A DNA stretch of 64,000 bases from Deltaproteobacteria bacterium (lineage in GTDB: Bacteria > UBA10199 > JADFYH01): assembly GCA_015233135.1 (NCBI GenBank), contig JADFYH010000005.1, positions 40,581 to 104,580 on the forward strand, read 5' to 3'. Below, in pieces: positions 27,307-36,229 of the stretch. The translations under genes were made by a program, and so were the position numbers. How positions within the stretch are numbered: the stretch's first letter is position 1; each line of letters opens with the position of its first letter. The notes under the pieces are model-generated. The model made no database searches and was not told the DNA's origin. It saw only the letters and a program-made list of their open reading frames with translations.

Positions 27307-28440
27307 TTAGTAACAAGAAATTTTCTGACAAATTGAAGTGAGTCTGTCTTCCATCTCTTGTTTGTTTTTTTTAGGAAGACCTTGCACCTGCAAGGCCTGT
27401 CTTATTTTTTGAAGCGCTTCAGTATATTTTTGAGAATAAAAGTCAATGTTTGCACTCCAGTAAGAAGCCTCAGCTTTTTGAAGATTATGAAACAGAGGGT
27501 TGAATTCGAGGGACTTTGCAAAATATTTTTGGGCCTGATCATTTAAACTGAGGTCCTGTGAAATTCTTCCTGCATGGTAGTAACCTAAAAACGAATACTC
27601 TGGATGACAATGATTTGGGTTTTTTTCACACCAAGTACCCAATTTTAAAAAACCACTCAAGCCCTCTGTTTTGTCTTTCTTTTCACTGATATTGGCTCGG
27701 TAAAATTTTAATTCCGGATTGTTCGGAAATATTTTTTCCATTTGTGTCAAATATTGAAGGGCCGTCTCATATTGTTTTTCAAAATCACTGTACACATTTA
27801 CCAGGGCATAGAGACTGTCGTAATAGAAAGGCAATTGGGGATCGAGAGAGTATTTTAATTCTGTTAAACCCAAATCTTTATCGCCTTTAATACCGAGTAA
27901 GCCCCGAAAACTTTTCAGCCAGGGAGGTATTTGATCGGCCAGATAATGAAAGCCTCCCAGGGCCAGCAACGCGTCTTTTCGCGAGGGATCCAGCTTAATC
28001 GCCTTCTCCAAATACTTTTGACATTTTTTTCCTGTGAGGACGGCATCCAGATTTTTTCCCAGGTCCGAATATTTTCGACCTAAGAAGAGATAGCTGTTTC
28101 CCAGATTAATGAGCTTGTCTACATTCTCTGGATCGCTATCCCAGAGATGAAAGGCCAGGTCATTGGCTTGTTTATAAATTTCCAAAATTTCTTTTTGAGA
28201 ATTTCTTCCTTCCCAATCCAGGGTAGCCTTCCAATCGAGTACCACGGCCTTTACGAAAAGTCCGTTGGGATCTTCAGGATTTTGGGCGATGTAAGCGTTG
28301 ATGAGTGGAAGGGCTTGGGCAGTCTCAGCTGCATAGGCAAGGCGCGAGGCCTCGAGGAGATTGGGGTTCCAGTCTTTGGCAAAGAGGGGAGAGGGAAAAA
28401 AAAGGATGAGGAATAGGATAATTTTTTGGAAATAGATCAT
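27307..28440 (-). CDS. Exported TPR-type protein
   Basis: A 377-residue protein with a signal peptide (MIYFQKIILFLILFFPSPLFA). The ATG at 28440 is preferred to a TTG at 28455 because it opens directly with the signal. The mature part is made of helical repeats resembling TPR units, for example LINLGNSYLFLGRKYSDLG, CQKYLEKAIKLDPSRKDALLALG and ALNYLTQMEK-like segments, so it probably mediates protein contacts in the periplasm. No enzymatic motif is visible and the partner is unknown. Confidence 0.75.
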   Translation of the reverse strand: MIYFQKIILFLILFFPSPLFAKDWNPNLLEASRLAYAAETAQALPLINAYIAQNPEDPNGLFVKAVVLDWKATLDWEGRNSQKEILEIYKQANDLAFHLWDSDPENVDKLINLGNSYLFLGRKYSDLGKNLDAVLTGKKCQKYLEKAIKLDPSRKDALLALGGFHYLADQIPPWLKSFRGLLGIKGDKDLGLTELKYSLDPQLPFYYDSLYALVNVYSDFEKQYETALQYLTQMEKIFPNNPELKFYRANISEKKDKTEGLSGFLKLGTWCEKNPNHCHPEYSFLGYYHAGRISQDLSLNDQAQKYFAKSLEFNPLFHNLQKAEASYWSANIDFYSQKYTEALQKIRQALQVQGLPKKNKQEMEDRLTSICQKISCY

Positions 28441-28461
28441 TGAGCTTTCGTTCAAAAATAA

Positions 28462-29193
28462 TTAAACCACACTATTCCTCAAACTCCCAATCCCCTCAAT
28501 TTTCACTTCCACCACATCTCCCGATTTCATCGTGCAAGTCCCTCCAGGAGATCCAGTGCTGATCACATCTCCTGGATATAAGGTCATCATGTGCGAAACA
28601 AAGGAGACGAGTTTTGGAACTCCAAAAATCATTTCTTTGGTGTTGGAGTTTTGTTTGAGTTCACCATTCAGGTAAGTTTGAATCGTCAAATTCGACGGGT
28701 CCAGTTGAGTTTCTACCCAAGGGCCCATGCAAGCAAAGGTGTCGAAGGATTTGGCGCGACAAAACTGGCTGTCTCTGCGCTGCAGGTCTCTTGCGGTCAC
28801 ATCGTTGAAACAGGTGTATCCCATCAGAGAAGAGAGCGCTTCCTCCTCGGAAACATTTTTGGCCAGTTTTCCAATTACTAAAGCCAGTTCGCCTTCCAGT
28901 TCGATCTGATTTGAAAAGGGGGTGAGTTCAATGGGATCTCCGGGATGATTGAGGGCCGACGGTGCTTTCAAGAAAATCAGCGGTTCTACGGGTTGGGGAA
29001 GCTTCATTTCGCGAATGTGGTCGTGATAGTTCAAACCCACACAGATAATTTTGGAGGGAAAACTGGGGGCCAGAAGTTTTACATCCGCTAGAGGAACTAC
29101 ATTGTTTTGGGTGCCGTTTAGTGTACGTACGGTTTCATTTTCTAAAACACCATAGCTCTGTTCGTTTTGATACGCGAAGCGGATGAGTTTCAT
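28462..29193 (-). CDS. Fumarylacetoacetate hydrolase family protein
   Basis: A 243-residue enzyme of the FAH superfamily, which splits or decarboxylates acylpyruvate-like compounds using a magnesium ion. Visible motifs are IICVGLNYHDHIREM, the metal-binding ELEGELALVIG with its paired Glu, FNDVTARDLQRRDSQFCRAKSFD (core), and the end VISTGSPGGTCTMKSGDVVEVKIEGIG. Length matches the short YcgM/FAHD1 subfamily (acylpyruvase or oxaloacetate decarboxylase). It lies directly after dapB; no link to lysine synthesis is known. Confidence 0.85.
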   Translation of the reverse strand: MKLIRFAYQNEQSYGVLENETVRTLNGTQNNVVPLADVKLLAPSFPSKIICVGLNYHDHIREMKLPQPVEPLIFLKAPSALNHPGDPIELTPFSNQIELEGELALVIGKLAKNVSEEEALSSLMGYTCFNDVTARDLQRRDSQFCRAKSFDTFACMGPWVETQLDPSNLTIQTYLNGELKQNSNTKEMIFGVPKLVSFVSHMMTLYPGDVISTGSPGGTCTMKSGDVVEVKIEGIGSLRNSVV

Positions 29194-29215
29194 TTGGTTT
29201 CCTTTGTTGTAAAAA

Positions 29216-29980
29216 TTACTTCAAGCCCAATACATCTTGCATGTTATAAAGACCTGGTTTTTTGTCCACTACCCATTCTGCCGCCCGCAGAGCGCCTTGC
29301 GCAAAGGTGTCGCGTGAAGAAGCGCGATGCGTAATTTCCAGACGTTCTCCAATACCGGCAAAATAGACGGTATGATCGCCCACGACATCGCCGCCGCGCA
29401 AGGTTTGGATACCAATTTCTCCTGCCTTGCGTTCGCCTATCATTCCGTGGCGGGAGTACACGGCATCTTTTTCCAAATTGCGGCCTGCCGCTTTGGCCAA
29501 GACTTCCGCGGTGGTCATTGCTGTTCCGGAGGGGGCATCTTTTTTCAGGCGATGATGCATCTCCACGACTTCAATATCATAGGCGGGCCCTAAAGCCCGT
29601 GTGGCTTGCTCCAACAATTTCCACATCACATTGACGCCGATGCTCATGTTGCTGGAAAAGACGATGGGGATTGATTTTGCGGCCTCTTCGATTTGCTGGC
29701 GTTCTTTGAGATTGAAGCCGGTGGTGCCAATGACGAGAGGGACTTTAGAGCTCATCGCAAGCTTTAAATTTTCCAAGCTGGCATCCGCATGGCTAAAATC
29801 GATGATGACATTTCCTGTAGAAATGACGTCTTTCAAGTTAGTGAAGCAAATCAGCCCTTCTACTGTTTGAGCTGTTTTTTTATCGACACAGGCGGCTAAT
29901 GTTATTTTTGGATTTTCTTTTGAGAGTGCCGCAATCCGTTGTCCCATACGACCTGCAGCACCACAGAGAATTAGATTCAT
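29216..29980 (-). CDS. dapB: 4-hydroxy-tetrahydrodipicolinate reductase
   Basis: A 254-residue NAD(P)H enzyme of the diaminopimelate/lysine pathway. The nucleotide-binding GAAGRMGQRIA opens the protein; the active-site stretch EMHHRLKKDAPSGTA and the conserved RGGDVVGDHTV are intact. Follows dapA in the run moeB-dapF-dapA-dapB, so three successive pathway steps are transcribed together. Products feed murein and lysine. Confidence 0.95.
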   Translation of the reverse strand: MNLILCGAAGRMGQRIAALSKENPKITLAACVDKKTAQTVEGLICFTNLKDVISTGNVIIDFSHADASLENLKLAMSSKVPLVIGTTGFNLKERQQIEEAAKSIPIVFSSNMSIGVNVMWKLLEQATRALGPAYDIEVVEMHHRLKKDAPSGTAMTTAEVLAKAAGRNLEKDAVYSRHGMIGERKAGEIGIQTLRGGDVVGDHTVYFAGIGERLEITHRASSRDTFAQGALRAAEWVVDKKPGLYNMQDVLGLK

Positions 29981-30003
29981 AGCATCTCTTTCTTGTATAA
30001 AAA

Positions 30004-30885
30004 TTAGATTAATTTATTCTTTTTGAGAATGGCAGATAGTTTCTCTTTATTTTCTTTTTTAAGTGTAACCAGAGGCAATCGAATCTCCTCACCACAAAAT
30101 CCCATCAAGGCCAAAGCGGTTTTCACTGGGGAAGGATTGGTTTCGACAAACATCACATCGTTGATTTCCAGCAATTGATAATGCAATTCACGAGCGCGTT
30201 TCATGTTTCCTTTTTGAGCTTCATTCCACAATTCTGCACATTGCTTCGGAAGAATATTCGCGGTTACCGAAATAGCGCCTTGGGCGCCGATGGCGTACAA
30301 GGGCCAGGTGAGGGCATCTTCTCCGGAGTAGACGCCAAAATCTTTGGGACAAGCGGCGATCACTTCGCTCGCTTGAATGAGATTTCCGGTGGCTTCTTTA
30401 ATGCCGACGATATTTTTTCTCTCCGCGAGTTTGGCAATGGTAGAAGGTAGCAGGTTGATCCCCGTCCGCCCTGGAATATTATAGAGCACTTGGGGAATAT
30501 CCACTGCATCGGCTATCGCTCCAAAATGTTGAAGCAAACCTTCCTGAGTGGGCTTGTTATAATAGGGACAAATCAGCAAAGCCCCATCTGCCCCAGCTTT
30601 TCTGGCATTTTGTGTGAGCCGTATGGCTTCACTTGTGGAGTTGGACCCCGTGCCTGCTAGTACCTTGGCCCGCTTGTGACTGTATTCGACCGTGAGGGCA
30701 ATCACACGGTCATGTTCTTCATGAGAAAGGGTGGCCGATTCTCCTGTGGTCCCGCAGGGGACGAGGACAGAAGTTCCATTCTCAATTTGAAAGTCGATTA
30801 ATTTTTTCAATGCCACCTCGTCGAGTTTCCCCTCTTTGAAAGGGGTGATGAGGGCGACCATGCTGCCTTGAAATAAAGTTGTCAT
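30004..30885 (-). CDS. dapA: 4-hydroxy-tetrahydrodipicolinate synthase
   Basis: A 293-residue TIM-barrel class I aldolase joining pyruvate and aspartate semialdehyde. Marks are GTTGESATLSHEEH, the Tyr of VLYNIPGRTG and the Schiff-base Lys in VGIKEATGNL. C-terminal VKTALALMGFC also fits. Lies between dapF and dapB with short gaps, in one operon. Confidence 0.95.
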   Translation of the reverse strand: MTTLFQGSMVALITPFKEGKLDEVALKKLIDFQIENGTSVLVPCGTTGESATLSHEEHDRVIALTVEYSHKRAKVLAGTGSNSTSEAIRLTQNARKAGADGALLICPYYNKPTQEGLLQHFGAIADAVDIPQVLYNIPGRTGINLLPSTIAKLAERKNIVGIKEATGNLIQASEVIAACPKDFGVYSGEDALTWPLYAIGAQGAISVTANILPKQCAELWNEAQKGNMKRARELHYQLLEINDVMFVETNPSPVKTALALMGFCGEEIRLPLVTLKKENKEKLSAILKKNKLI

Positions 30886-30893
30886 AAAGTTTC

Positions 30894-31715
30894 CTAAATC
30901 TCAATTTCCCCATTAAAAACTTCTGTTCCCGGCCCAGTCATATACACCCGATTGTCTTTTTCGCTCCACACAATATCCAGATTGCCGCCAGGGAGCTGGG
31001 CTTGTACCTTACGATTGGTAAAACCGTTCAAGATACTTGCGACGACGGCTCCACAGGCCCCTGTGCCGCAAGCCATTGTTGCACCTGCGCCGCGTTCCCA
31101 CACCCGTAGTTTGATGGTGTTTTTGTCGATCACCTGAACAAATTCAACGTTTGTTTTCTTGGGAAATAAGGCATCGGTCTCGATTTTAGAGCCCATCTTT
31201 TTCAGAGGGACTTCCTCCACGTTTTGCACAAAGAGCACGCAGTGAGGGTTGCCCATGCTGACACAAGTAATCGGATGAGTTTCTCCGCCGAGTTCCACAT
31301 TTTTTCCAATCACCATGCCTTCCAGATTTACTGGAATTTCCGAGGCCTTCAAAATAGGTTCTCCCATATCCACCTCCACCAGATTGCCCACTATCTTGGG
31401 TTTCTTGATGCCTCCCAAGGTTTCTACCGTCATGGAATCATTTTTTACCAGACCATGTTTTTTTGCGAATAAAGCCAAGCAGCGGATTCCATTGCCGCAC
31501 ATTTCTACTTCGGAACCATCTGCATTATAAATCTGCATGCGTAAATCGGCGACTTCGGAAGGGCGAACAATTATGAGCTGATCGCAGCCAATCCCCAAGC
31601 GGCGTTCGCAAAGAGATTTTGCTTTTTGTTCGATTTCGTTTAATTTCTGACCCACTGCATTGAGCATGATAAAATCATTACCCAGTCCATGCCATTTTTC
31701 AAAATGGAGCTTCAT
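30894..31715 (-). CDS. dapF: Diaminopimelate epimerase
   Basis: A 273-residue PLP-independent racemase that turns LL- into meso-diaminopimelate. The two catalytic cysteines lie in MCGNGIRCLA and ACGTGACGAV; GNDFIMLN at the N-terminus and GNPHCVLFV match the family. Starts the dap group after the MoeB-like gene, with a nine-base gap before dapA. Confidence 0.95.
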   Translation of the reverse strand: MKLHFEKWHGLGNDFIMLNAVGQKLNEIEQKAKSLCERRLGIGCDQLIIVRPSEVADLRMQIYNADGSEVEMCGNGIRCLALFAKKHGLVKNDSMTVETLGGIKKPKIVGNLVEVDMGEPILKASEIPVNLEGMVIGKNVELGGETHPITCVSMGNPHCVLFVQNVEEVPLKKMGSKIETDALFPKKTNVEFVQVIDKNTIKLRVWERGAGATMACGTGACGAVVASILNGFTNRKVQAQLPGGNLDIVWSEKDNRVYMTGPGTEVFNGEIEI

Positions 31716-31738
31716 GAGGTTTCCTTAATTGAGAGAAT

Positions 31739-32920
31739 TTATTTTAGTGGATCTCCACCCGCCAGTGAACAGAACCACTCATAATCAATCAATTCCTTAA
31801 TACTTGGATGATCACCGCAGACAGGACAGGCGGGGTCACGGCGGAGTTTTAATTCCTTGAATTTCATTTTTAGGGCATCGAAAGTCAGCAATCTGCCGAT
31901 TAAAGGTTCGCCTTTGCCTAAAATCAATTTGAGGACTTCAATGGTTTGGGCCGTGCCTAAAATTCCGGGAAGTGCCCCAAATACTCCGGCTTCCTGGCAG
32001 GAGGGGGCCATTTCTGGAGGGGGAGGTTCGGGATAGAGGCAGCGGTAGCAAGGGCCTCCATTTGCGGAGTCAAAAACGGTGATCTGTCCATCAAAGCGGA
32101 AGATGCTTCCATCCACCAACGGCTTTTTTAAAAACACACAGGCATCATTCACCAAATAGCGGGTGGGGAAGTTGTCGCAGCCGTTGACGATAATGTCGTA
32201 GTCTTGGATGATTTCCGTGATGTTATCCCGAGAAAGTTTTTCATTATAGGTGATTACGTTAATATCTGAGTTTAAAGCCTTTAAAGTTTGTTTTGCAGAT
32301 TCTACTTTTAATTCCCCGACGCGTTCTTCGTTGTGCAAAATCTGTCGTTGAAGATTGCTTTTGTCCACCACGTCGTGATCGATAATCCCAAGGGTTCCAA
32401 TGCCTGCAGCAGCCAGGTAATAGGCACAGGGAGATCCCAGGCCGCCGGCACCCACCAGGAAAACTTTTGCATCCAATAATTTTAACTGACCTGCTTCGCC
32501 CACTTCGGGCATGAGCAAATGCCGCGCATAGCGATCAAGCTGGGATTTATTCAGCGAGCGTTGAACCTTGGTGGGTAGGCCCTGCGAGGCCCAGCCGGAA
32601 TAACCGCCAATCAAAGAGTGTACTTTTTCGTATCCCAAATCTTTGAGACTCTTCGCTGCCAAGGCAGAGCGATTGCCTCCTGCACAATACAGCACAATCT
32701 CGTCGCTTTTATTGGGGACCTGATCTTCGATTTTGAGTTCCAGAAATCCTCTGGGAATCAGCTTGGCGCCTGGAATGATGCCCTTTTCCTGTTCGTCTTT
32801 TTCGCGGACATCCACGAGGTGCATGTTCCTCTTTTGGTCTATCCAGCTTTTTAGTTCAGGGGCTTTAATTTCAGAAATTTGTTTTTTGGTCTGGGAGAGT
32901 AGTTCTTGAATGTTGGGCAT
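31739..32920 (-). CDS. Rhodanese-MoeB/ThiF adenylyltransferase fusion
   Basis: A 393-residue fusion. Residues about 15-115 form a rhodanese domain with an active-site Cys in VLYCAGGNRSALA. Residues about 125-385 are an E1-like MoeB/ThiF domain with nucleotide loop GAGGLGSPCAYYL, DHDVVDKSNLQRQ, and zinc ligands CYRC and CPVC. It should adenylate the C-terminus of a sulfur-carrier protein and pass sulfur to it. Most bacterial fusions carry the rhodanese at the C-terminus, so the order here is notable. Sulfur carrier and target (molybdopterin, thiamine or cysteine) are not in the window. Confidence 0.9.
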   Translation of the reverse strand: MPNIQELLSQTKKQISEIKAPELKSWIDQKRNMHLVDVREKDEQEKGIIPGAKLIPRGFLELKIEDQVPNKSDEIVLYCAGGNRSALAAKSLKDLGYEKVHSLIGGYSGWASQGLPTKVQRSLNKSQLDRYARHLLMPEVGEAGQLKLLDAKVFLVGAGGLGSPCAYYLAAAGIGTLGIIDHDVVDKSNLQRQILHNEERVGELKVESAKQTLKALNSDINVITYNEKLSRDNITEIIQDYDIIVNGCDNFPTRYLVNDACVFLKKPLVDGSIFRFDGQITVFDSANGGPCYRCLYPEPPPPEMAPSCQEAGVFGALPGILGTAQTIEVLKLILGKGEPLIGRLLTFDALKMKFKELKLRRDPACPVCGDHPSIKELIDYEWFCSLAGGDPLK

Positions 32921-33015
32921 ATTTGGCTCCGTGGATTTGTTAAGGTCTCTCGGGATATAGGAAGAGGAGGGGGGCTATGTCAAGATTCCACTCAGTCTGT
33001 ATCCCTAAGATTTCT

Positions 33016-36000
33016 CTAGAACTTCTCTTTTTTGAGCTCCATTTTAGAGAAAATCTCATAGGCACAAGGGATGACGAATAAAGTCATCCAGGTAGAAAGA
33101 AAAATTCCCCCTATTAAAATCACCGCCATGGGCATGCGCGTTTCATAACCCGCTCCCCGGGAAAGGGCGGACGGGATGGCGGCTGCCACGGTGGCGAAGG
33201 AAGTCATCAAAATGGGGCGCAGTCTTTGCGGACAGGCCTCCAGCAAGGCTTCGCGGGTACTCCTGCCTTCTGCCCGTTTGTGATTGGTAAAATCGACCAG
33301 CATGATGGAATTCTTTTTGGCGATTCCCATCAGCAAAATCAAACCGATAAAACTGTAGAGATTAAGAGATTGGCCACTGAAATAAAGGGCAATCCAGGCT
33401 CCCGAAAGAGAGAAGGGAAGCGCCAGCAAAACTAGGAAGGGATGGATGAAGCTGTTGTACTGGCTGGCTAAAATCATATAAGCGACCACGACGCCCATCC
33501 ATAAGGCAAAAAATAAACTATTGAAAGATTCCTTAAACGTTTCGGCAGAGCCACTCAAAACAATGCGATAATTGGGAGGCAATATTTCTTTGGCTATTTT
33601 TTCTACTTCTTTTAAGGCTTCTTCCTGGGATTTTCCCTGACCTACGTTTGAAAACAGACTGATGGCGCGTTCTCGGTCTTTGCGGGTGATACTCTTGAGC
33701 GTTTTGTGCTCCTCGATACGTACGATATCTCCCAGTGAAACCAGTTCGCCCTGCTGATTTCGCACCAACAAATTTTTGATCTGATCGCCTTTTAAGCGTG
33801 AACTTTCTTCCAAACGAAGACGAATATCATTGCGTCTTCCTTTCTCGGTAAATTTTCCTTCGCGCACCCCTCCCATCAAGGCATTGATCGTCGTTCCCAA
33901 GTCTTGCATGCTCACCCCTCGAAGCGCTGCAGCATCGCGTAGGGGAAAAATTTGAATTTCGGGTTGTCCCAGTTGATAATCACTGTCCACATCTTTAAAG
34001 TAAGGATCCGATTTCATTTTCTCACGCAACTGTTCCGAGATTTTAGCCAGCTCGTCCCACTCGGGGCCTCGTACGGAGAATTCGACAGGAAATCCGCGCT
34101 GGGCGGTAAATCCCCGTGTAGAGAGGTCTTGCATCACGACACGAAGATCAGGAATTTTGAGTAATTTTTCGCGTAGGTCGTTCATGACTTCTATTTGGGT
34201 AATGTGCTTGTGAGTAGCCGGGGAAAGCGGTCGGTCGGGTAATTCTTTCAGGGTGACAAAGGCAATGGCGGTGTTGACGTCTCCTCCTGTAAATCCACCC
34301 ACCGCAGAAAAATATCGATTGAGACTAGGTTCTGCTGCAATGATTTTTTCTGCTTCCTTAATTTTCTCGTCGGTAAACTGAATGGAAGAACCCAGAGGCG
34401 TTTGAAAACGAACCAAGAAAGAACTTTGATCTTGTGCCGGAACAAACTCTTTTTTAACCTGGGTTAGAAACCAGAAAGAAGAGACAAATAGCACCAAAGA
34501 AAGAATAAGCACCAGCCAGCGGAACCTTAAGCAGAGGGCAATGGCCGATTTGTAAACCGAAGCCACACGGCTGAAATAAAAGTTAATCATTCTTTCAAAG
34601 CGACTTTCATGAATATCGCCCCTCAGCATGCGGGAAGTACGCATGGGCGTAATGGTTAAGGCTTCTATCAGGGAAAGTATCACGGTGGCGGATAAAACAA
34701 TTCCAAACTGAAAAAAGAATTTTCCGATGATTCCCTTCATAAAAATGACGGGGATAAAAATAGCAATAATCGCCAGAGTGGTAGCAATGGCGGCAGAGCT
34801 GATTTCCTTGGCTCCCTCCCGAGCTGCCTGAAGGGCAGTTTTTCCCATCTCTTTGTGACGGATAATGTTTTCCAGCACCATGATGGCATCGTCGACCACA
34901 ATACCGATCGACAAAATTAAGGCGAGCAAGGTGAAGGTGTTGAGGGTAAATCCGAAAAATAAAATGAGGGTAAAACAACCGACAATGGAAGTGGGAATCG
35001 CCAGTAAAATATTGAAGGTAGAGGCCCAGGATCCCAGGAAGAAAAGACAAACCACGGCAGTGAGTAAAGCGGCTAAGGCAAGGTGGTGCTTCATTTGATC
35101 GGTGCTTTGCTCAATAAAACGGGTGGTATCAAAGGTGATTCCCAACTTGTAACCGGGAGGAAGAGTTTTTTCAATTTCAGCCATTTTTAATTTAACGGCC
35201 TGGGCAATAGCGACGGCATTGGAGCCTCGTTGTTTTTTGATCCCCAGACCCAAGGCCAAATTTCCCTGAGTACGGCTGATGCGGCGTACATCGGCTAACC
35301 CTGGCACAATGCGGGCGACTTCTCGCAGTTCAATGGGTTTATAAATGGGGGCCCCGCCTCGTTTGCGAATTTGAATGTGCCCTAGCTCTTCAGGGGTTTT
35401 TGCCTCTCCCATGGCCCTTAAATTAATTTCCGTCGAAGAGGTCTCAATGCGGCCTGCAGGAATTTCGATGTGTTCGCGTCGGATGGCCTCCAGCACATCT
35501 TCTACCGTCAATTCCTGTTTTTTTAACTGGTCGGGATCAATCCAGATACGAAGATTCAGATCGACGTATCCACTGAGGAGAATTTCTCCCACTCCATTCA
35601 CGGTTTGAAGTTTGTCTTTCAGGTGATCGCGCGCGTATTCAATCAATTCGCGAAGATCTGCTTTTTCAGCCGACAAGCCCAACCACAGGATGGGCTGATC
35701 TTCCGGATTTGTTTTAGTGACGATGGGGGGATCAATTTCATGGGGAAGATTTTTTTGCACTTGTGCAATTTTAGTTTGAACTTCCTGGAGAGAAAAATCG
35801 ATGTTACGATCCAGGTTAAACTCAATCGTAATATTGGCGCTTCCTTGTTGAGAGGTAGAAGATAAGGTCTTGATTCCTTCGACGCTCATGACGGCATCTT
35901 CAATCAGGTCGACCACATCCATTTCCATCACTTCGGGGGCTGCCCCTTCATAAGTGACTTGAACATTCACAACCGGAAAATCCACATCGGGCATTTCACT

Positions 36001-36102
36001 AATGCCCAGGCTTCGAAACGAGATGGCTCCAAAGAAAATGAGGCCCAGCATGAGCATCCAGGCAAAGACGGAATTTTTGATGGAGAATTCGGAGAGGGAC
36101 AT
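33016..36102 (-). CDS. RND efflux pump, HAE1 (AcrB/MdtB-like) family
   Basis: A 1028-residue inner-membrane proton-driven exporter. Start at the ATG at 36102 (MSLSEFSIKNSVFAWML) because a longer frame to 36162 only translates a palindromic repeat; GGAACACA lies upstream. Two halves of six helices are visible, with the proton-relay LSIGIVVDDAIMVLENI segment, porter domains and the QYNSFIHPFLVLLALPFSLSGAW stretch in the second half. The outer-membrane channel gene lies just upstream, but no membrane-fusion adaptor gene is near. Substrate unknown. Confidence 0.92.
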   Translation of the reverse strand: MSLSEFSIKNSVFAWMLMLGLIFFGAISFRSLGISEMPDVDFPVVNVQVTYEGAAPEVMEMDVVDLIEDAVMSVEGIKTLSSTSQQGSANITIEFNLDRNIDFSLQEVQTKIAQVQKNLPHEIDPPIVTKTNPEDQPILWLGLSAEKADLRELIEYARDHLKDKLQTVNGVGEILLSGYVDLNLRIWIDPDQLKKQELTVEDVLEAIRREHIEIPAGRIETSSTEINLRAMGEAKTPEELGHIQIRKRGGAPIYKPIELREVARIVPGLADVRRISRTQGNLALGLGIKKQRGSNAVAIAQAVKLKMAEIEKTLPPGYKLGITFDTTRFIEQSTDQMKHHLALAALLTAVVCLFFLGSWASTFNILLAIPTSIVGCFTLILFFGFTLNTFTLLALILSIGIVVDDAIMVLENIIRHKEMGKTALQAAREGAKEISSAAIATTLAIIAIFIPVIFMKGIIGKFFFQFGIVLSATVILSLIEALTITPMRTSRMLRGDIHESRFERMINFYFSRVASVYKSAIALCLRFRWLVLILSLVLFVSSFWFLTQVKKEFVPAQDQSSFLVRFQTPLGSSIQFTDEKIKEAEKIIAAEPSLNRYFSAVGGFTGGDVNTAIAFVTLKELPDRPLSPATHKHITQIEVMNDLREKLLKIPDLRVVMQDLSTRGFTAQRGFPVEFSVRGPEWDELAKISEQLREKMKSDPYFKDVDSDYQLGQPEIQIFPLRDAAALRGVSMQDLGTTINALMGGVREGKFTEKGRRNDIRLRLEESSRLKGDQIKNLLVRNQQGELVSLGDIVRIEEHKTLKSITRKDRERAISLFSNVGQGKSQEEALKEVEKIAKEILPPNYRIVLSGSAETFKESFNSLFFALWMGVVVAYMILASQYNSFIHPFLVLLALPFSLSGAWIALYFSGQSLNLYSFIGLILLMGIAKKNSIMLVDFTNHKRAEGRSTREALLEACPQRLRPILMTSFATVAAAIPSALSRGAGYETRMPMAVILIGGIFLSTWMTLFVIPCAYEIFSKMELKKEKF

Positions 36103-36117
36103 TGTGTTCCAAAAATC

Positions 36118-36214
36118 CTCCCTCCCTTGAGGGGAGGGAGTTAGAGGGAGGGTGATACTCAAGTGTTCTCGAGACCACCCTCTCCCTGACCCTCTCCCCT
36201 CAAGGGAGAGGGGA
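36118..36214. repeat. Paired CCCTCTCCC-family palindromes between the tolC-like and RND genes
   Basis: CTCCCTCCC-TTGA-GGGGAGGGAG plus TTAGAGGGAGGGTGA (36118-36154) faces the inverted CACCCTCTCCCTGACCCTCTCC... unit at 36176-36213, about 20 bases apart. Same pair architecture as 12129-12236. Confidence 0.78.
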
Positions 36215-36229
36215 TTAATTTTTAGGACG

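Noticed and set aside
36103..36162. Extra 20 residues at the RND pump N-terminus
   Set aside because: They translate a CCCTCTCCC repeat; a ribosome site and the family N-terminus support 36102.
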